Shown piece after piece: positions 1 to 6,251 of a stretch of 9,890 nucleotides of DNA; position 1 is the first letter of the stretch, and the number at the start of each line of letters is the position of its first letter. The position numbers and the translations under genes were made by a program. Origin of the DNA: JBDSZL01 sp039925145 (lineage in GTDB: Bacteria; Acidobacteriota; Vicinamibacteria; Vicinamibacterales; SCN-69-37); NCBI GenBank assembly GCA_039925145.1, contig JBDSZL010000035.1, positions 1 to 9,890 on the forward strand, in the 5' to 3' direction. Under the pieces are notes generated by a model. That model worked only from the letters and a program-made list of their open reading frames with translations, had not been told where the DNA came from and made no database searches.

Positions 1-176
1 AGTCGCGCCGCTCGCTCACACGGGCATGATTATAGGGTACCGATGCCAAAGGCCACCAACCTGATGAAAGTCTTCGGCTCAGACGCCGGCGCGTCCCTGA
101 AGCGAGAAGGACTTCGCACGTAGCAGATCGGCCGCCTGCTGGTGGAGTGGTAAACCATCGGCCAGCCGGACGGCCA

Positions 177-195
177 TCAGTCAGTCAGTCAGTCA
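177..195. repeat. TCAG short tandem repeat (about 4.75 copies)
   Basis: Four exact TCAG units followed by TCA run from 177 to 195. The tract is short, lies outside any supported gene and may vary in copy number by slippage. No function is implied. Confidence 0.8.
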
Positions 196-250
196 ACCGC
201 CACCGGCATAGGGTCCCCCGGCGATCCGGCCGCACGAAGCCCCCTTCGTT

Positions 251-275
251 TTGGACGCCCACCTTGACGCCCACC
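251..275. repeat. Tandem TTG(G)ACGCCCACC repeat, left of the tRNA remnant
   Basis: TTGGACGCCCACC (251-263) is followed directly by TTGACGCCCACC (264-275). They are preceded by CCCCTTCGTT (241-250), which recurs exactly at 481-490. Related copies sit on the right side of the tRNA remnant (476-500). Directly repeated 10-13-bp sites on both sides of a tRNA-derived core resemble the arm-type binding sites of tyrosine recombinases. That role is inference. Confidence 0.5.
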
Positions 276-376
276 CGAACGATAGCGCATGGATTCGGGC
301 GAACGTGGCGGACAGCAGGCACGCGATTTCCCGAGGGAAAAGCACGAAGCGACACTCAGCGAACAGGCGCGGCTTG

Positions 377-423
377 GACTCTTAATCTGTTGGTTCTCGG
401 TTCGATTCCGAGCGGGCTCACCA
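377..423 (+). tRNA. Partial tRNA-Lys(CTT): 3' half only, likely attachment-site scar
   Basis: The 3' half of a tRNA can be laid out base by base: anticodon loop CTCTTAA at 379-385 with anticodon CTT, variable loop 391-395, T-arm CTCGG/TTCGATT/CCGAG at 396-412, 3' acceptor strand CGGGCTC at 413-419, discriminator A at 420 and encoded CCA at 421-423. The 5' half is missing: TTGGA at 374-378 does not pair properly with the TCTGT that closes the anticodon stem, and there is no D-arm and no GAGCCCG acceptor strand just upstream. Similarity to a tRNA begins at the anticodon stem, the usual crossover point for tyrosine-recombinase elements. If the native gene read left to right, this is the far (attR-type) end of an element lying to the left, and the intact tRNA would be outside the window. 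It cannot make a working tRNA as it stands. Confidence 0.85.
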
Positions 424-475
424 TCTTTGCCAGCAAATCAGACGAAACGACAGGCGCCGTCGAGCCGGCGCCGAG

Positions 476-500
476 TTTGACCCCTTCGTTGACCCCCACC
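476..500. repeat. TTGACCCC / TTGACCCCCACC repeat, right of the tRNA remnant
   Basis: TTTGACCCC (476-484) and TTGACCCCCACC (489-500) are degenerate copies of the pair at 251-275. CCCCTTCGTT at 481-490 is an exact copy of 241-250. The two repeat clusters bracket the tRNA fragment at about 100 bp (left) and 50 bp (right). They are candidate integrase arm sites, but a shared low-complexity origin is also possible. Confidence 0.45.
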
Positions 501-754
501 AGCACGGACGCTGGCGAGCGTCCAACGTATGTGGTGGAGGCATGGTGGAAGACGGGTGCTTCAAGCCGATCTCTCACAAACCTACGCTTGGGCGAGACGA
601 CTCTTCCAACAGGCAGCGCTCGTGGACTGATAATGGAGTACCTCTACCCGGCAGCCCATGCTGCATCGACGCACCATACGGGAGTCGTCAGCGCCGTGCG
701 CTCTGTTGTTGGGGTGCAGTTAAGGTCGCGCGACTGCGTGCACAAGCGGTCGCA

Positions 755-778
755 TCGGACGGCGGCTCGGACGGCGGC
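755..778. repeat. Perfect 12-bp tandem duplication
   Basis: TCGGACGGCGGC occurs twice back to back (755-766 and 767-778), just past the stop codon of the antitoxin gene. It is probably a replication-slippage duplication. It does not form a hairpin terminator. Confidence 0.8.
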
Positions 779-785
779 AGGCGAC

Positions 786-1073
786 TCACACGGCAACGGC
801 CGGCTCGAAGGTGATTCGCAGACGGGTGCCGGTCGCCTGAGCAAAACGTTCAAGCGCCTCCGTTGACGGGCGCACTGTCCCGCCCTCGATGCGCGCGATG
901 TAGGACTGTGATGTTTTCATGCGCCGCGCCAGCTGCGCCTGCGACAGGCCTGCCGCCGTCCGTGCCTCGATCAGCGCCCGCGTGAGGTCGAACTCCTCAC
1001 CGAGGACGTCATAAGCGTCCTTGTAGTCGACATCCTTGTTCCATCGGCGATAGAGATCGCTGATCTTCGTCAT
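786..1073 (-). CDS. Xre-family (HigA-like) antitoxin, helix-turn-helix
   Basis: This 95-residue protein has a helix-turn-helix of the HTH_3/Xre type at about residues 30-85. The helices are ALIEARTAAGLSQAQLARRM, then SQSYIARIEGG as recognition helix, then STEALERFAQATG. In this family the antitoxin neutralises a RelE/HigB-fold mRNA-cleaving toxin and represses its own promoter. The ATG overlaps the stop of the upstream toxin frame as ATGA, so the two were translationally coupled in the toxin-first order typical of higBA. The start is fixed by that overlap and by the family length of about 95-100 residues. The toxin partner is truncated, so the protein may now act only as a repressor, or may cross-neutralise another HigB elsewhere. 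The domain call is sure; the present function is open. Confidence 0.88.
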   Translation of the reverse strand: MTKISDLYRRWNKDVDYKDAYDVLGEEFDLTRALIEARTAAGLSQAQLARRMKTSQSYIARIEGGTVRPSTEALERFAQATGTRLRITFEPAVAV

Positions 1074-1264
1074 GGCTTCAGTTCCTTGGCCCTTTGCAGC
1101 GCCAGATCGATCTCGCCATCCGGCGTCTTCTCGGTCTTCTTGATGAAGGCCCTAAGGATTACCACACGCTGCCCCGTTGCGGTAACGTAGAGCGCGCGTG
1201 CGATGCGCTCCACGCCATACCGCATCATACCAGATGCGGTATCGTCAAGCGGTGGCAGAGGACG
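1070..1264 (-). pseudogene. HigB / phage Gp49-like (RelE-superfamily) toxin, C-terminal remnant
   Basis: The minus-strand frame before the antitoxin encodes 64 residues matching the C-terminal half of Gp49-like/HigB toxins. It contains RIARALYVTATGQRVVILRA, the family's FxKKTxKTP signature as FIKKTEKTP, and the usual helical tail EIDLALQRAKEL. Complete members have about 100-115 residues. An in-frame TGA at 1265-1267 closes the frame, and the expected N-terminal strand and helices are not found upstream in the other frames. The nearest ATGs (1226-1228 and 1223-1225) would leave only about 50 residues and sit inside an inverted repeat. The toxin therefore looks inactivated by 5' truncation. 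The stop overlaps the antitoxin ATG. A functional mini-protein cannot be excluded but is unlikely. Confidence 0.75.
1217..1242 (-). promoter_or_regulatory. 9-bp perfect inverted repeat with promoter-like hexamers (candidate operator)
   Basis: ATACCGCAT (1217-1225) and ATGCGGTAT (1234-1242) form a perfect inverted repeat with an 8-base spacer. On the minus strand a TTGACG hexamer (1243-1248) adjoins it, and an extended -10-like TGGTATGAT lies inside it (TATGAT at 1224-1229). The spacing between the hexamers is only 13 bases, so a sigma-70 promoter is doubtful. A palindrome just upstream of an antitoxin is the usual form of an autoregulatory operator. Here, however, it falls within the toxin remnant's reading frame. 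Confidence 0.4.
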
Positions 1265-1422
1265 TCACGCGACCTACGGCCCCAGGCGTAAACTGGGCTC
1301 CATTAGGGACTTAAAGGGTCCGCACAGCGACCCCGGTGATCTCAGTTGCGGAGATGTGACTGTTTGAGCCCGACCTTGATAGGGCCGACGTGTGGAACCG
1401 GTCCTGCAGGCAGGTACTCACG

Positions 1423-3735
1423 ATGCCCTTAGGGTCCCACGATCTCGCCCACCTTCGGCTTGCGGCTCTCGTGTCGTCGGCAGACGACGCCATCATCAGC
1501 CAGGATCTCGACGGAACCATTACCTCCTGGAACCGGGCGGCCGAGCGCATCTTCGGACACACAGAGAGCGAGGCGGTGGGCCAGTCCATCCGTCTCATCA
1601 TTCCTGCCGAGCTTTACCCCGAAGAAGAATCCGTGCTCGAGCGGGTTCGCGCGGGTGAGAGCGTCGACCACTATGAGACCGTCCGCGTGCGCAAGGACGG
1701 CTCGTGCGTCGACGTCTCGTTGACGGTGTCGCCTCTGGTCGCGCCAGACGGAACGATCGTAGGCGTCTCGAAAATCGCGCGTGACATCACCGAACGTCGA
1801 CGCCTCGAACGTGTGGCGCAACACTTCGCCGCGATCGTCGCCTCGAGCGACGACGCGATCATCAGCAAGGACCTCGACGGCACGGTCGTCTCCTGGAATC
1901 CCGCCGCGGAACGGCTGTTCGGGTACACGGCGTCCGAGATGATCGGCCAGTCGATCCGGGTCATTATCCCGTCCGATCGCCAAGGCGAGGAAGGCCACGT
2001 TCTCGGGTCCGTCAAGCGCGGTGAGACCGTCGATCACTTTGAGACGATCCGACGACGCAAGGACGGGAGCCTCATCCCCATCTCGCTGACGGTCTCGCCG
2101 ATTCGGACACCAGGGGGCGAGCTCATTGGCGCCTCGAAGATCGCGCGTGATTTGTCGCGCATCAAGCGCGCGCAGAGCGACGCCGTGCATCTGGCCGCCA
2201 TCGTGGACTCGAGCGACGATGCGATCGTGAGCAAAGACCTGAACAGTATCGTCACGTCGTGGAACGGCGCCGCCGAGCGTATGTTCGGCTATACCGCCGC
2301 CGAGATGGTGAGCCAGTCCATCAGGAAAATCATTCCCCAGGACCGTCAGCAGGAGGAAGACACGGTTCTGTCACGCATTCGGAGCGGCCAGCGGGTCGAG
2401 CATTTCGAGACGATTCGTCAACGAAAGGACGGCACGCTCGTGCCGGTTTCGTTGACTGTGTCGCCCATTCGGGACGAGAACGGCACAATTCTCGGCGCCT
2501 CGAAAATCGCCCGCGACATCAGCGATCGGGAGCGGGCCGAGCACGAGCGGCAACGGCTGCTCGCGATCGCTCGAAACGCCAGCCGGCTCAAAGACGATTT
2601 TTTGGCGACACTCTCGCACGAACTGCGCACGCCGTTGAACGCGATTGTCGGATACGTCCGCATGCTGCAGTCGGATCTGCTCACCGGTGACAAACGGCGG
2701 CGCGCGATGGACACGATCTCGCGCAACGTGACGTCGTTGACGCAGATTGTCGAAGACGTGCTCGACGTCTCGCGTATCGTCGCAGGCAAGCTTCGGCTCG
2801 ATGTCCAGTCCGTTGACCTGGGCCCGATCGTGGTCACCGCCCTGGAGACCGTGCGGCCGGCGGCTGACGCCAAGGGCGTGCAGTTAACCACCATCATCGA
2901 CCCGCGCACCCCATCCGTGTCTGGGGACCCTGAACGCCTGCAACAGATTCTCTGGAACATCCTGTCGAATGCGGTCAAGTTCACAGGACGCGGAGGCAAG
3001 GTGCAGACGCGTTTGGAGCAGGTGAACTCGTCCATTGAAATCACAGTGAGCGACACGGGCATCGGCATTCCGCCCGAGTTTCTCCCACATGTCTTCGATC
3101 GTTTTCGCCAGGCCGATTCGGGAATCGACCGTGCGAGCGGGGGACTCGGGCTGGGGCTGGCGATCGCCCGCCACCTTGTCGAGCTGCAGGGGGGGCGCAT
3201 TTTTGCCGACAGCGAGGGAGCCGGAAAGGGTTCGTCATTTCGCGTCGAGCTGCCGCGCCGGGTTGCGGATACACCGGTGACGTCGCTACCTCGTGAGCAC
3301 CCCCAGTCGCCCCGCGAAGAACTGCACATTGATGTGCCACAGCTCCATGGCACGCGCATCCTCGCCGTCGACGACGACCGCGACGCGCTCGCCCTCGTGC
3401 GAGAGATCCTCGAAGCGACTGGAGCCACAGTCGTGACCGCCGATTCGGGGCAGGAGGCCCTTGCAGCGCTGGAACGATCGGTGCCTCATGTACTGCTGGC
3501 AGACCTGGGAATGCCGCACATGACGGGACTCGAGCTCATCGATCGCATCCGCCACGCTGACAACCCGCAGATCCGGGCGGTGCCGGCCGCCGCGCTTACC
3601 GCGTACGCGCGTTCTGAAGATCGCACCAAAGCGCTGCGCTGCGGATTCCAACTACATCTCTCGAAGCCCGTGGATCCCGGCGAGCTGATGGCGGCTATGG
3701 CGGCGTTAGCGCGGCGCGCGAATCCGACGAACTGA
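1423..3735 (+). CDS. Hybrid sensor histidine kinase: PAS-PAS-PAS-HisKA-HATPase-REC
   Basis: This 770-residue protein (from ATG 1423) has three successive PAS/S-box domains at about residues 10-125, 133-248 and 256-371. The HisKA domain follows, with SHELRTPLN and phosphoacceptor His399. The HATPase_c domain has its N box around LWNILSNAVKF, its G1 box as DTGIGIP and its G2 box as GGLGLGLA. The C-terminal receiver carries the acidic triple D650-D652, phosphoacceptor Asp694 and Lys748. There are no membrane segments, so it senses a cytoplasmic signal. It should autophosphorylate on His and pass phosphate to its own receiver. With no HPt domain or response regulator next to it, the downstream partner is unknown. 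The PAS repeats lack the distal histidine of FixL-type haem PAS domains, so the ligand cannot be read. A GTG at 1390 would add 11 residues. Neither start has a good ribosome binding site, and I prefer the ATG because it directly precedes the first domain. Convergent with the membrane-protein gene downstream. Confidence 0.93.
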   Translation: MPLGSHDLAHLRLAALVSSADDAIISQDLDGTITSWNRAAERIFGHTESEAVGQSIRLIIPAELYPEEESVLERVRAGESVDHYETVRVRKDGSCVDVSLTVSPLVAPDGTIVGVSKIARDITERRRLERVAQHFAAIVASSDDAIISKDLDGTVVSWNPAAERLFGYTASEMIGQSIRVIIPSDRQGEEGHVLGSVKRGETVDHFETIRRRKDGSLIPISLTVSPIRTPGGELIGASKIARDLSRIKRAQSDAVHLAAIVDSSDDAIVSKDLNSIVTSWNGAAERMFGYTAAEMVSQSIRKIIPQDRQQEEDTVLSRIRSGQRVEHFETIRQRKDGTLVPVSLTVSPIRDENGTILGASKIARDISDRERAEHERQRLLAIARNASRLKDDFLATLSHELRTPLNAIVGYVRMLQSDLLTGDKRRRAMDTISRNVTSLTQIVEDVLDVSRIVAGKLRLDVQSVDLGPIVVTALETVRPAADAKGVQLTTIIDPRTPSVSGDPERLQQILWNILSNAVKFTGRGGKVQTRLEQVNSSIEITVSDTGIGIPPEFLPHVFDRFRQADSGIDRASGGLGLGLAIARHLVELQGGRIFADSEGAGKGSSFRVELPRRVADTPVTSLPREHPQSPREELHIDVPQLHGTRILAVDDDRDALALVREILEATGATVVTADSGQEALAALERSVPHVLLADLGMPHMTGLELIDRIRHADNPQIRAVPAAALTAYARSEDRTKALRCGFQLHLSKPVDPGELMAAMAALARRANPTN

Positions 3736-3779
3736 TTGCCACGTCGATGTATGTGGCCCACCCGTATTCCGACGCAGTG

Positions 3780-4268
3780 TCACTTCACCAGAGCGACCCT
3801 TTGCCGTTTGATGACCGTGACCAGGTAAGTCGCGATAGCCAGGGCAACGATATTCACGCCGACCATCCAGCCATGCGGCGTCAGGGAGAAAAGATTCAGG
3901 GACGAGCCGATATCCCCACCAAAGTGCCGGCCTGTGTCGCCCAGCGAGAACCTGGCGCTGGCACCCATCGAGAACTCATACGTCCATCGACCGATGCTGA
4001 CGATGGGGATCTGCGCTGCGAACAGCCAGGCCGCTGAGCGATAGCCGCTTGGTCGACCACGCCACAGGTCAATCGCTTTGACAGCAGCCCATCCGAAGAG
4101 CGGGACAGCGGCGATGCAGACCGCAACGCCCAGCGACCTCGCGTCGTGCCACGCGCTGGAGCCCACCATGTAGGCCCAGAGCCAGCCGATGGCGCTGCCC
4201 GCCAGCAACAGCACCGACACCACGCGAACGCCTACCGGCACAGTCGTTTTGGTCGCAGTCATCGTCAT
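3780..4268 (-). CDS. Four-helix integral membrane protein, unknown function
   Basis: This 162-residue protein has a short polar N-terminus followed by hydrophobic segments at about residues 13-35, 46-68, 78-95 (weaker) and 136-155, suggesting four transmembrane helices. The loop between helices 2 and 3 is basic (WRGRPSGYR), and the loop between 3 and 4 is glycine/serine-rich. The start at 4268 is chosen because GAGGGA lies at a good distance upstream (complement of about 4272-4279). A start at 4304 would add 12 residues without a ribosome binding site. I recognise no family motif, catalytic residue or transport signature. Its 3' end faces the kinase's 3' end with a 44-bp gap, so the two are convergent rather than an operon. 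Confidence 0.75.
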   Translation of the reverse strand: MTMTATKTTVPVGVRVVSVLLLAGSAIGWLWAYMVGSSAWHDARSLGVAVCIAAVPLFGWAAVKAIDLWRGRPSGYRSAAWLFAAQIPIVSIGRWTYEFSMGASARFSLGDTGRHFGGDIGSSLNLFSLTPHGWMVGVNIVALAIATYLVTVIKRQRVALVK

Positions 4269-4364
4269 CGTAGGTCCCTCGGCCGGCACCAATCGCCGGT
4301 CCATGAACGAACACGCGGACTGCCGAAAGGTTGCAGGGTGGGATTGACCAGCGCGAGCGCGACC

Positions 4365-4649
4365 TCAGTGTCCGCCGAACACCTGATAGCCGGCGGCACG
4401 CAGTTCATCGGCCAGTCGCTCCTCCATCTTCAGCGCCTCCGCATAGGTCATCGGATTGAGGTGCGCATAGAGTTTGGGGACCAGGCGTTCGCCGAACCGC
4501 CTGACCACCCCGGCCGCCTTGATGCCTTTTTTATGGTTGGTAAACCGCTCGTCCGGAGTGAGGCCCGTCATTCCCACGTAATAGCCCGCCCTGCCGTCGC
4601 CTTTCGGATTGCGAAGATAGACGACGTAGACGTGGTGGTGCGCGGGCAT
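4365..4649 (-). CDS. GIY-YIG-domain small protein
   Basis: This 94-residue protein is made almost entirely of a GIY-YIG-like fold. The first half-motif is VYVVYL (residues 7-12) and the second YYVGMTG (23-29). These are followed by TPDERFTNH, whose Arg35 matches the conserved active-site arginine, and by LKMEERLADEL, where Glu76 is a candidate metal-binding glutamate. The family includes UvrC N-domains, SLX1 and homing nucleases. Stand-alone single-domain members of about 90-105 residues are common in bacteria and mostly uncharacterised. The LNPMTYAEAL segment is the stretch I recall as typical of this subgroup. Start at 4649 places the domain at the N-terminus. An in-frame ATG at 4682 would add 11 residues, and neither has a clear ribosome binding site. 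It has a free-standing promoter region shared with the divergent zinc-ribbon gene. Confidence 0.8.
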   Translation of the reverse strand: MPAHHHVYVVYLRNPKGDGRAGYYVGMTGLTPDERFTNHKKGIKAAGVVRRFGERLVPKLYAHLNPMTYAEALKMEERLADELRAAGYQVFGGH

Positions 4650-4753
4650 GGAAGGAAGTGTACGGCGCTCTGCGGCCTGCATTCAGAAGCGGGCTGACGG
4701 CTGGGCGTCGGCCATCCACCGGCTATACTGCAGCTGCACGAGTGCCCGCGCCG

Positions 4754-4957
4754 ATGTTGCCAGACCCGATCGCGCTCCTGCTCAACTGCATTCATTGCCG
4801 CGGAGCCGTACGGCTCGAGTTTCAAGAACCCCCTGCCGCACTTTCGATGCTGCCTGGAGAGATTCAGCCCTGGGTCTGCCCGTGGTGCTTCAAAAAGAAT
4901 GCGGGGGGATTCCCGGCCGTCCTCAGGTCCGTCGAGAAGCGCTGGCCGATGGGCTAG
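4754..4957 (+). CDS. Small zinc-ribbon protein (two CxxC motifs)
   Basis: This 67-residue protein has CIHC (residues 12-15) and CPWC (42-45), a four-cysteine set that should bind one zinc ion as a zinc ribbon. Between them lies a strand-rich stretch (GAVRLEFQEPPAALSMLPGE), as in rubredoxin-like ribbons. No enzyme motif is present. The likely role is structural, nucleic-acid or protein binding, and this is unproven. ATG 4754 is chosen because the folded domain begins directly after it; upstream codons in frame look like random GC-rich sequence. The ribosome binding site is weak. It ends 33 bp before the tyrosinase-family gene on the same strand, so co-transcription is likely. That neighbour is a copper protein, but nothing shows that the ribbon serves copper delivery. 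Confidence 0.65.
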   Translation: MLPDPIALLLNCIHCRGAVRLEFQEPPAALSMLPGEIQPWVCPWCFKKNAGGFPAVLRSVEKRWPMG

Positions 4958-4990
4958 AGCTGGCACCACCTGCGAGGCACCGACACTGAC

Positions 4991-5911
4991 ATGACGCAAA
5001 ACCATTCCGGTCACGACCACCCGCAGACGTTCGACGAGGTCATCGCCCGCGGGTTTCCCCATCACGCGCTGAATGCCAATCGGCCCTCGACGCCGCCACC
5101 GGCCGCACCCGTCCGGGGCGCGACCCGGCAGGCCGGCATCCCGGCTACGCGGAAGAACGCGCGGACGTTCCCCGTTGCAGAGCAGACCGCGTTCAAGGCC
5201 GCCATCGCGACCCTCGTGCAGGACGGCACCTATCCGACGCTCGTGCGCCATCACATGGACATGAGCCACAACATGCACGGCTCGATGGGCGAAGTCGGCC
5301 TCTACCGCTTTCTCGCGTGGCATCGCCGGTACCTCGTGGAGTTCGAGCGGCAACTCCAACGTGCCGACCACCTGCTGCGGCCGACGGCGACACAGAAGCT
5401 CGCGGTTCCGTACTGGCGATGGCAGGACCCGTTCCCGACCTGGATGGCCGGGTTTCTCCCCGCGCGCAACCCGCAGAACAACCAGACGCCGCCCGCGCGA
5501 AAGAACGCGGCGCCGCCGTCAAAGGCTTCGGCCGCGGACATCGCGCTGATCGTGAACGGCTTCGCAGCCCAGCGCACGCGTCTTCCCGGGGAGAACGACT
5601 ACACGAAGTTCACCTGGGCTGTCGAAGGCTGGGGATCCCGCCCCGATGGCACAGGCCTCCCCGCGCACAATCATGGACACTCGTGGATCGGGGGCATCAT
5701 GAACAACACCAGCACGTCGCCCACCGATCCGATGTTCTGGTTACACCACGCCGAAGTGGATCGGCTGTGGCACGCCTGGCGCCAGCAGCATGCTGCGGCA
5801 CGGCCGCTGCTCAGTGGGCGTGACCTGATTCTCGATCCGTGGACCGAGTCCTACGACGACGTGCTCGCCATTGACGTCCTTGGTTACGCGTATGACTCCT
5901 CAGCACCCTGA
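4991..5911 (+). CDS. Tyrosinase-family type-3 copper protein
   Basis: This 306-residue protein has the common central domain of tyrosinase. The CuA region has HH(M)DMSH..MHG (His87/88, 93, 96) and FLAWHRRYLVEFE (His111). The CuB region has HNHGHSWIGG (His226, 228, 230) and DPMFWLHHAEVDRLW (His252/253). Family members oxidise phenols or catechols to quinones with molecular oxygen at a dinuclear copper site. Asn227 follows the first CuB histidine and Glu212 lies upstream. These could correspond to the Asn/Glu pair tied to monophenolase activity, which is inference. The chain contains no cysteine, so there is no Cys-His thioether, as in other bacterial tyrosinases. The N-terminus (NHSGHDH) is His-rich and shows no Sec or twin-arginine signal, and no caddie-protein gene is adjacent. 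The protein may be cytoplasmic or exported by an unseen route. The preceding zinc-ribbon gene is probably co-transcribed. Confidence 0.92.
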   Translation: MTQNHSGHDHPQTFDEVIARGFPHHALNANRPSTPPPAAPVRGATRQAGIPATRKNARTFPVAEQTAFKAAIATLVQDGTYPTLVRHHMDMSHNMHGSMGEVGLYRFLAWHRRYLVEFERQLQRADHLLRPTATQKLAVPYWRWQDPFPTWMAGFLPARNPQNNQTPPARKNAAPPSKASAADIALIVNGFAAQRTRLPGENDYTKFTWAVEGWGSRPDGTGLPAHNHGHSWIGGIMNNTSTSPTDPMFWLHHAEVDRLWHAWRQQHAAARPLLSGRDLILDPWTESYDDVLAIDVLGYAYDSSAP

Positions 5912-5937
5912 GCCACAGGCTGCGGTCGTGCGTCCGC

Positions 5938-6027
5938 TCAGCGCCGCCGGTAACCAAACAATCGCAGAATCGCGCTGAGACACAAGACGATGACCAGAAG
6001 CACCAGAATGGGCCTCATGATGAACAT
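5938..6027 (-). CDS. Putative 29-residue single-pass membrane peptide
   Basis: An ATG at 6025-6027 opens a 29-codon frame ending in TGA (5938-5940). AGGA sits eight bases upstream. The peptide is MFIMRP, then an uninterrupted hydrophobic stretch of about 16-18 residues (ILVLLVIVLCLSAILRLF), then the basic tail GYRRR. That is a one-helix membrane peptide with positive-inside charge. It is too short for homology recognition, so the evidence is only the ribosome binding site, composition and clean topology. Possible roles of such peptides include regulating membrane proteins, but nothing shows that here. Confidence 0.45.
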   Translation of the reverse strand: MFIMRPILVLLVIVLCLSAILRLFGYRRR

Positions 6028-6140
6028 CAGAGCATCCTAGTCTGAGAACGAATAAATGCGATCTCCGGCCAGATGAGCTTGGATGACAATGAGGGAAGGA
6101 AGCGAGGAGGAATGCTGGGGAGCCGTAACAGCGAAGCCGA

Positions 6141-6251
6141 TCAGGCGGACCGCATCTGACCGCGCTGCTGCCGCGCCTGATACCGCGTGAACATCTTCCG
6201 CACCGCCCAGCCCGCAAACATCAAAAACAAAGGACGCATTGAACGCTTCAT
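6141..6251 (-). CDS. Putative 36-residue basic/hydrophobic small protein
   Basis: The ATG at 6249-6251 is preceded by GGGAGG with a 7-base spacer, one of the strongest ribosome binding sites in the window. The frame runs 36 codons to TGA (6141-6143). The peptide has an N-terminal basic start (MKRSMRP), a short hydrophobic patch (LFLMFAGWAV) and a long basic, glutamine/arginine-rich tail. It shares MRP-hydrophobic spacing with the 29-residue ORF downstream on the same strand, so the two may be related. Its start lies 79 bp from the divergent FKBP gene. No family is recognised. Confidence 0.45.
   Translation of the reverse strand: MKRSMRPLFLMFAGWAVRKMFTRYQARQQRGQMRSA

Larger units (their letters stand above)
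1..785. other. Gene-poor region around a tRNA attachment scar
   Basis: No reading frame here looks like a real protein. The longer frames on both strands have no recognisable domain, and one of them is the familiar antisense shadow of a tRNA. What can be seen is a TCAG short tandem repeat (177-195), TTGAC[G/C]CCCACC-like repeats (251-275 and 476-500), the 3' half of a tRNA-Lys (377-423) and a perfect 12-bp tandem repeat (755-778). A 26-codon frame at 43-123 has AGGG five bases before its ATG, but nothing else supports it. The region reads as the decayed end of an integrated element plus flanking DNA. No integrase gene is visible in the window. Confidence 0.6.

Noticed and set aside
356..577. 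Minus-strand frame containing SPLGIEPRTNRLR
   Set aside because: This is the well-known antisense translation of a tRNA 3' half (the fragment at 377-423), not a protein.
147..866. 239-codon plus-strand open frame
   Set aside because: Its composition is random and rich in Arg/Ser/Thr, it has no domain, it runs through the tRNA fragment and repeats, and it overlaps the antitoxin gene.
1366..1372. GAGCCCG, complement of the tRNA acceptor strand
   Set aside because: A chance heptamer. What follows has no D-arm or anticodon stem, so it is not the missing 5' half of the tRNA.
1393..1407. Sigma-54-like site TGGAACCGGTCCTGC before the kinase
   Set aside because: GG and GC spacing fits, but several consensus positions fail and the start would fall about 4 bases before the ATG.
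1429..3428. Long minus-strand open frames (253 and 336 codons) under the kinase
   Set aside because: They are GC-rich shadow frames opposite well-supported PAS/HisKA domains. They have no motifs and appear repetitive only because the PAS units repeat.
6110..6160. 14-codon plus-strand frame after GGAGGA
   Set aside because: The ribosome binding site abuts the ATG with almost no spacer and the peptide is too short to support.
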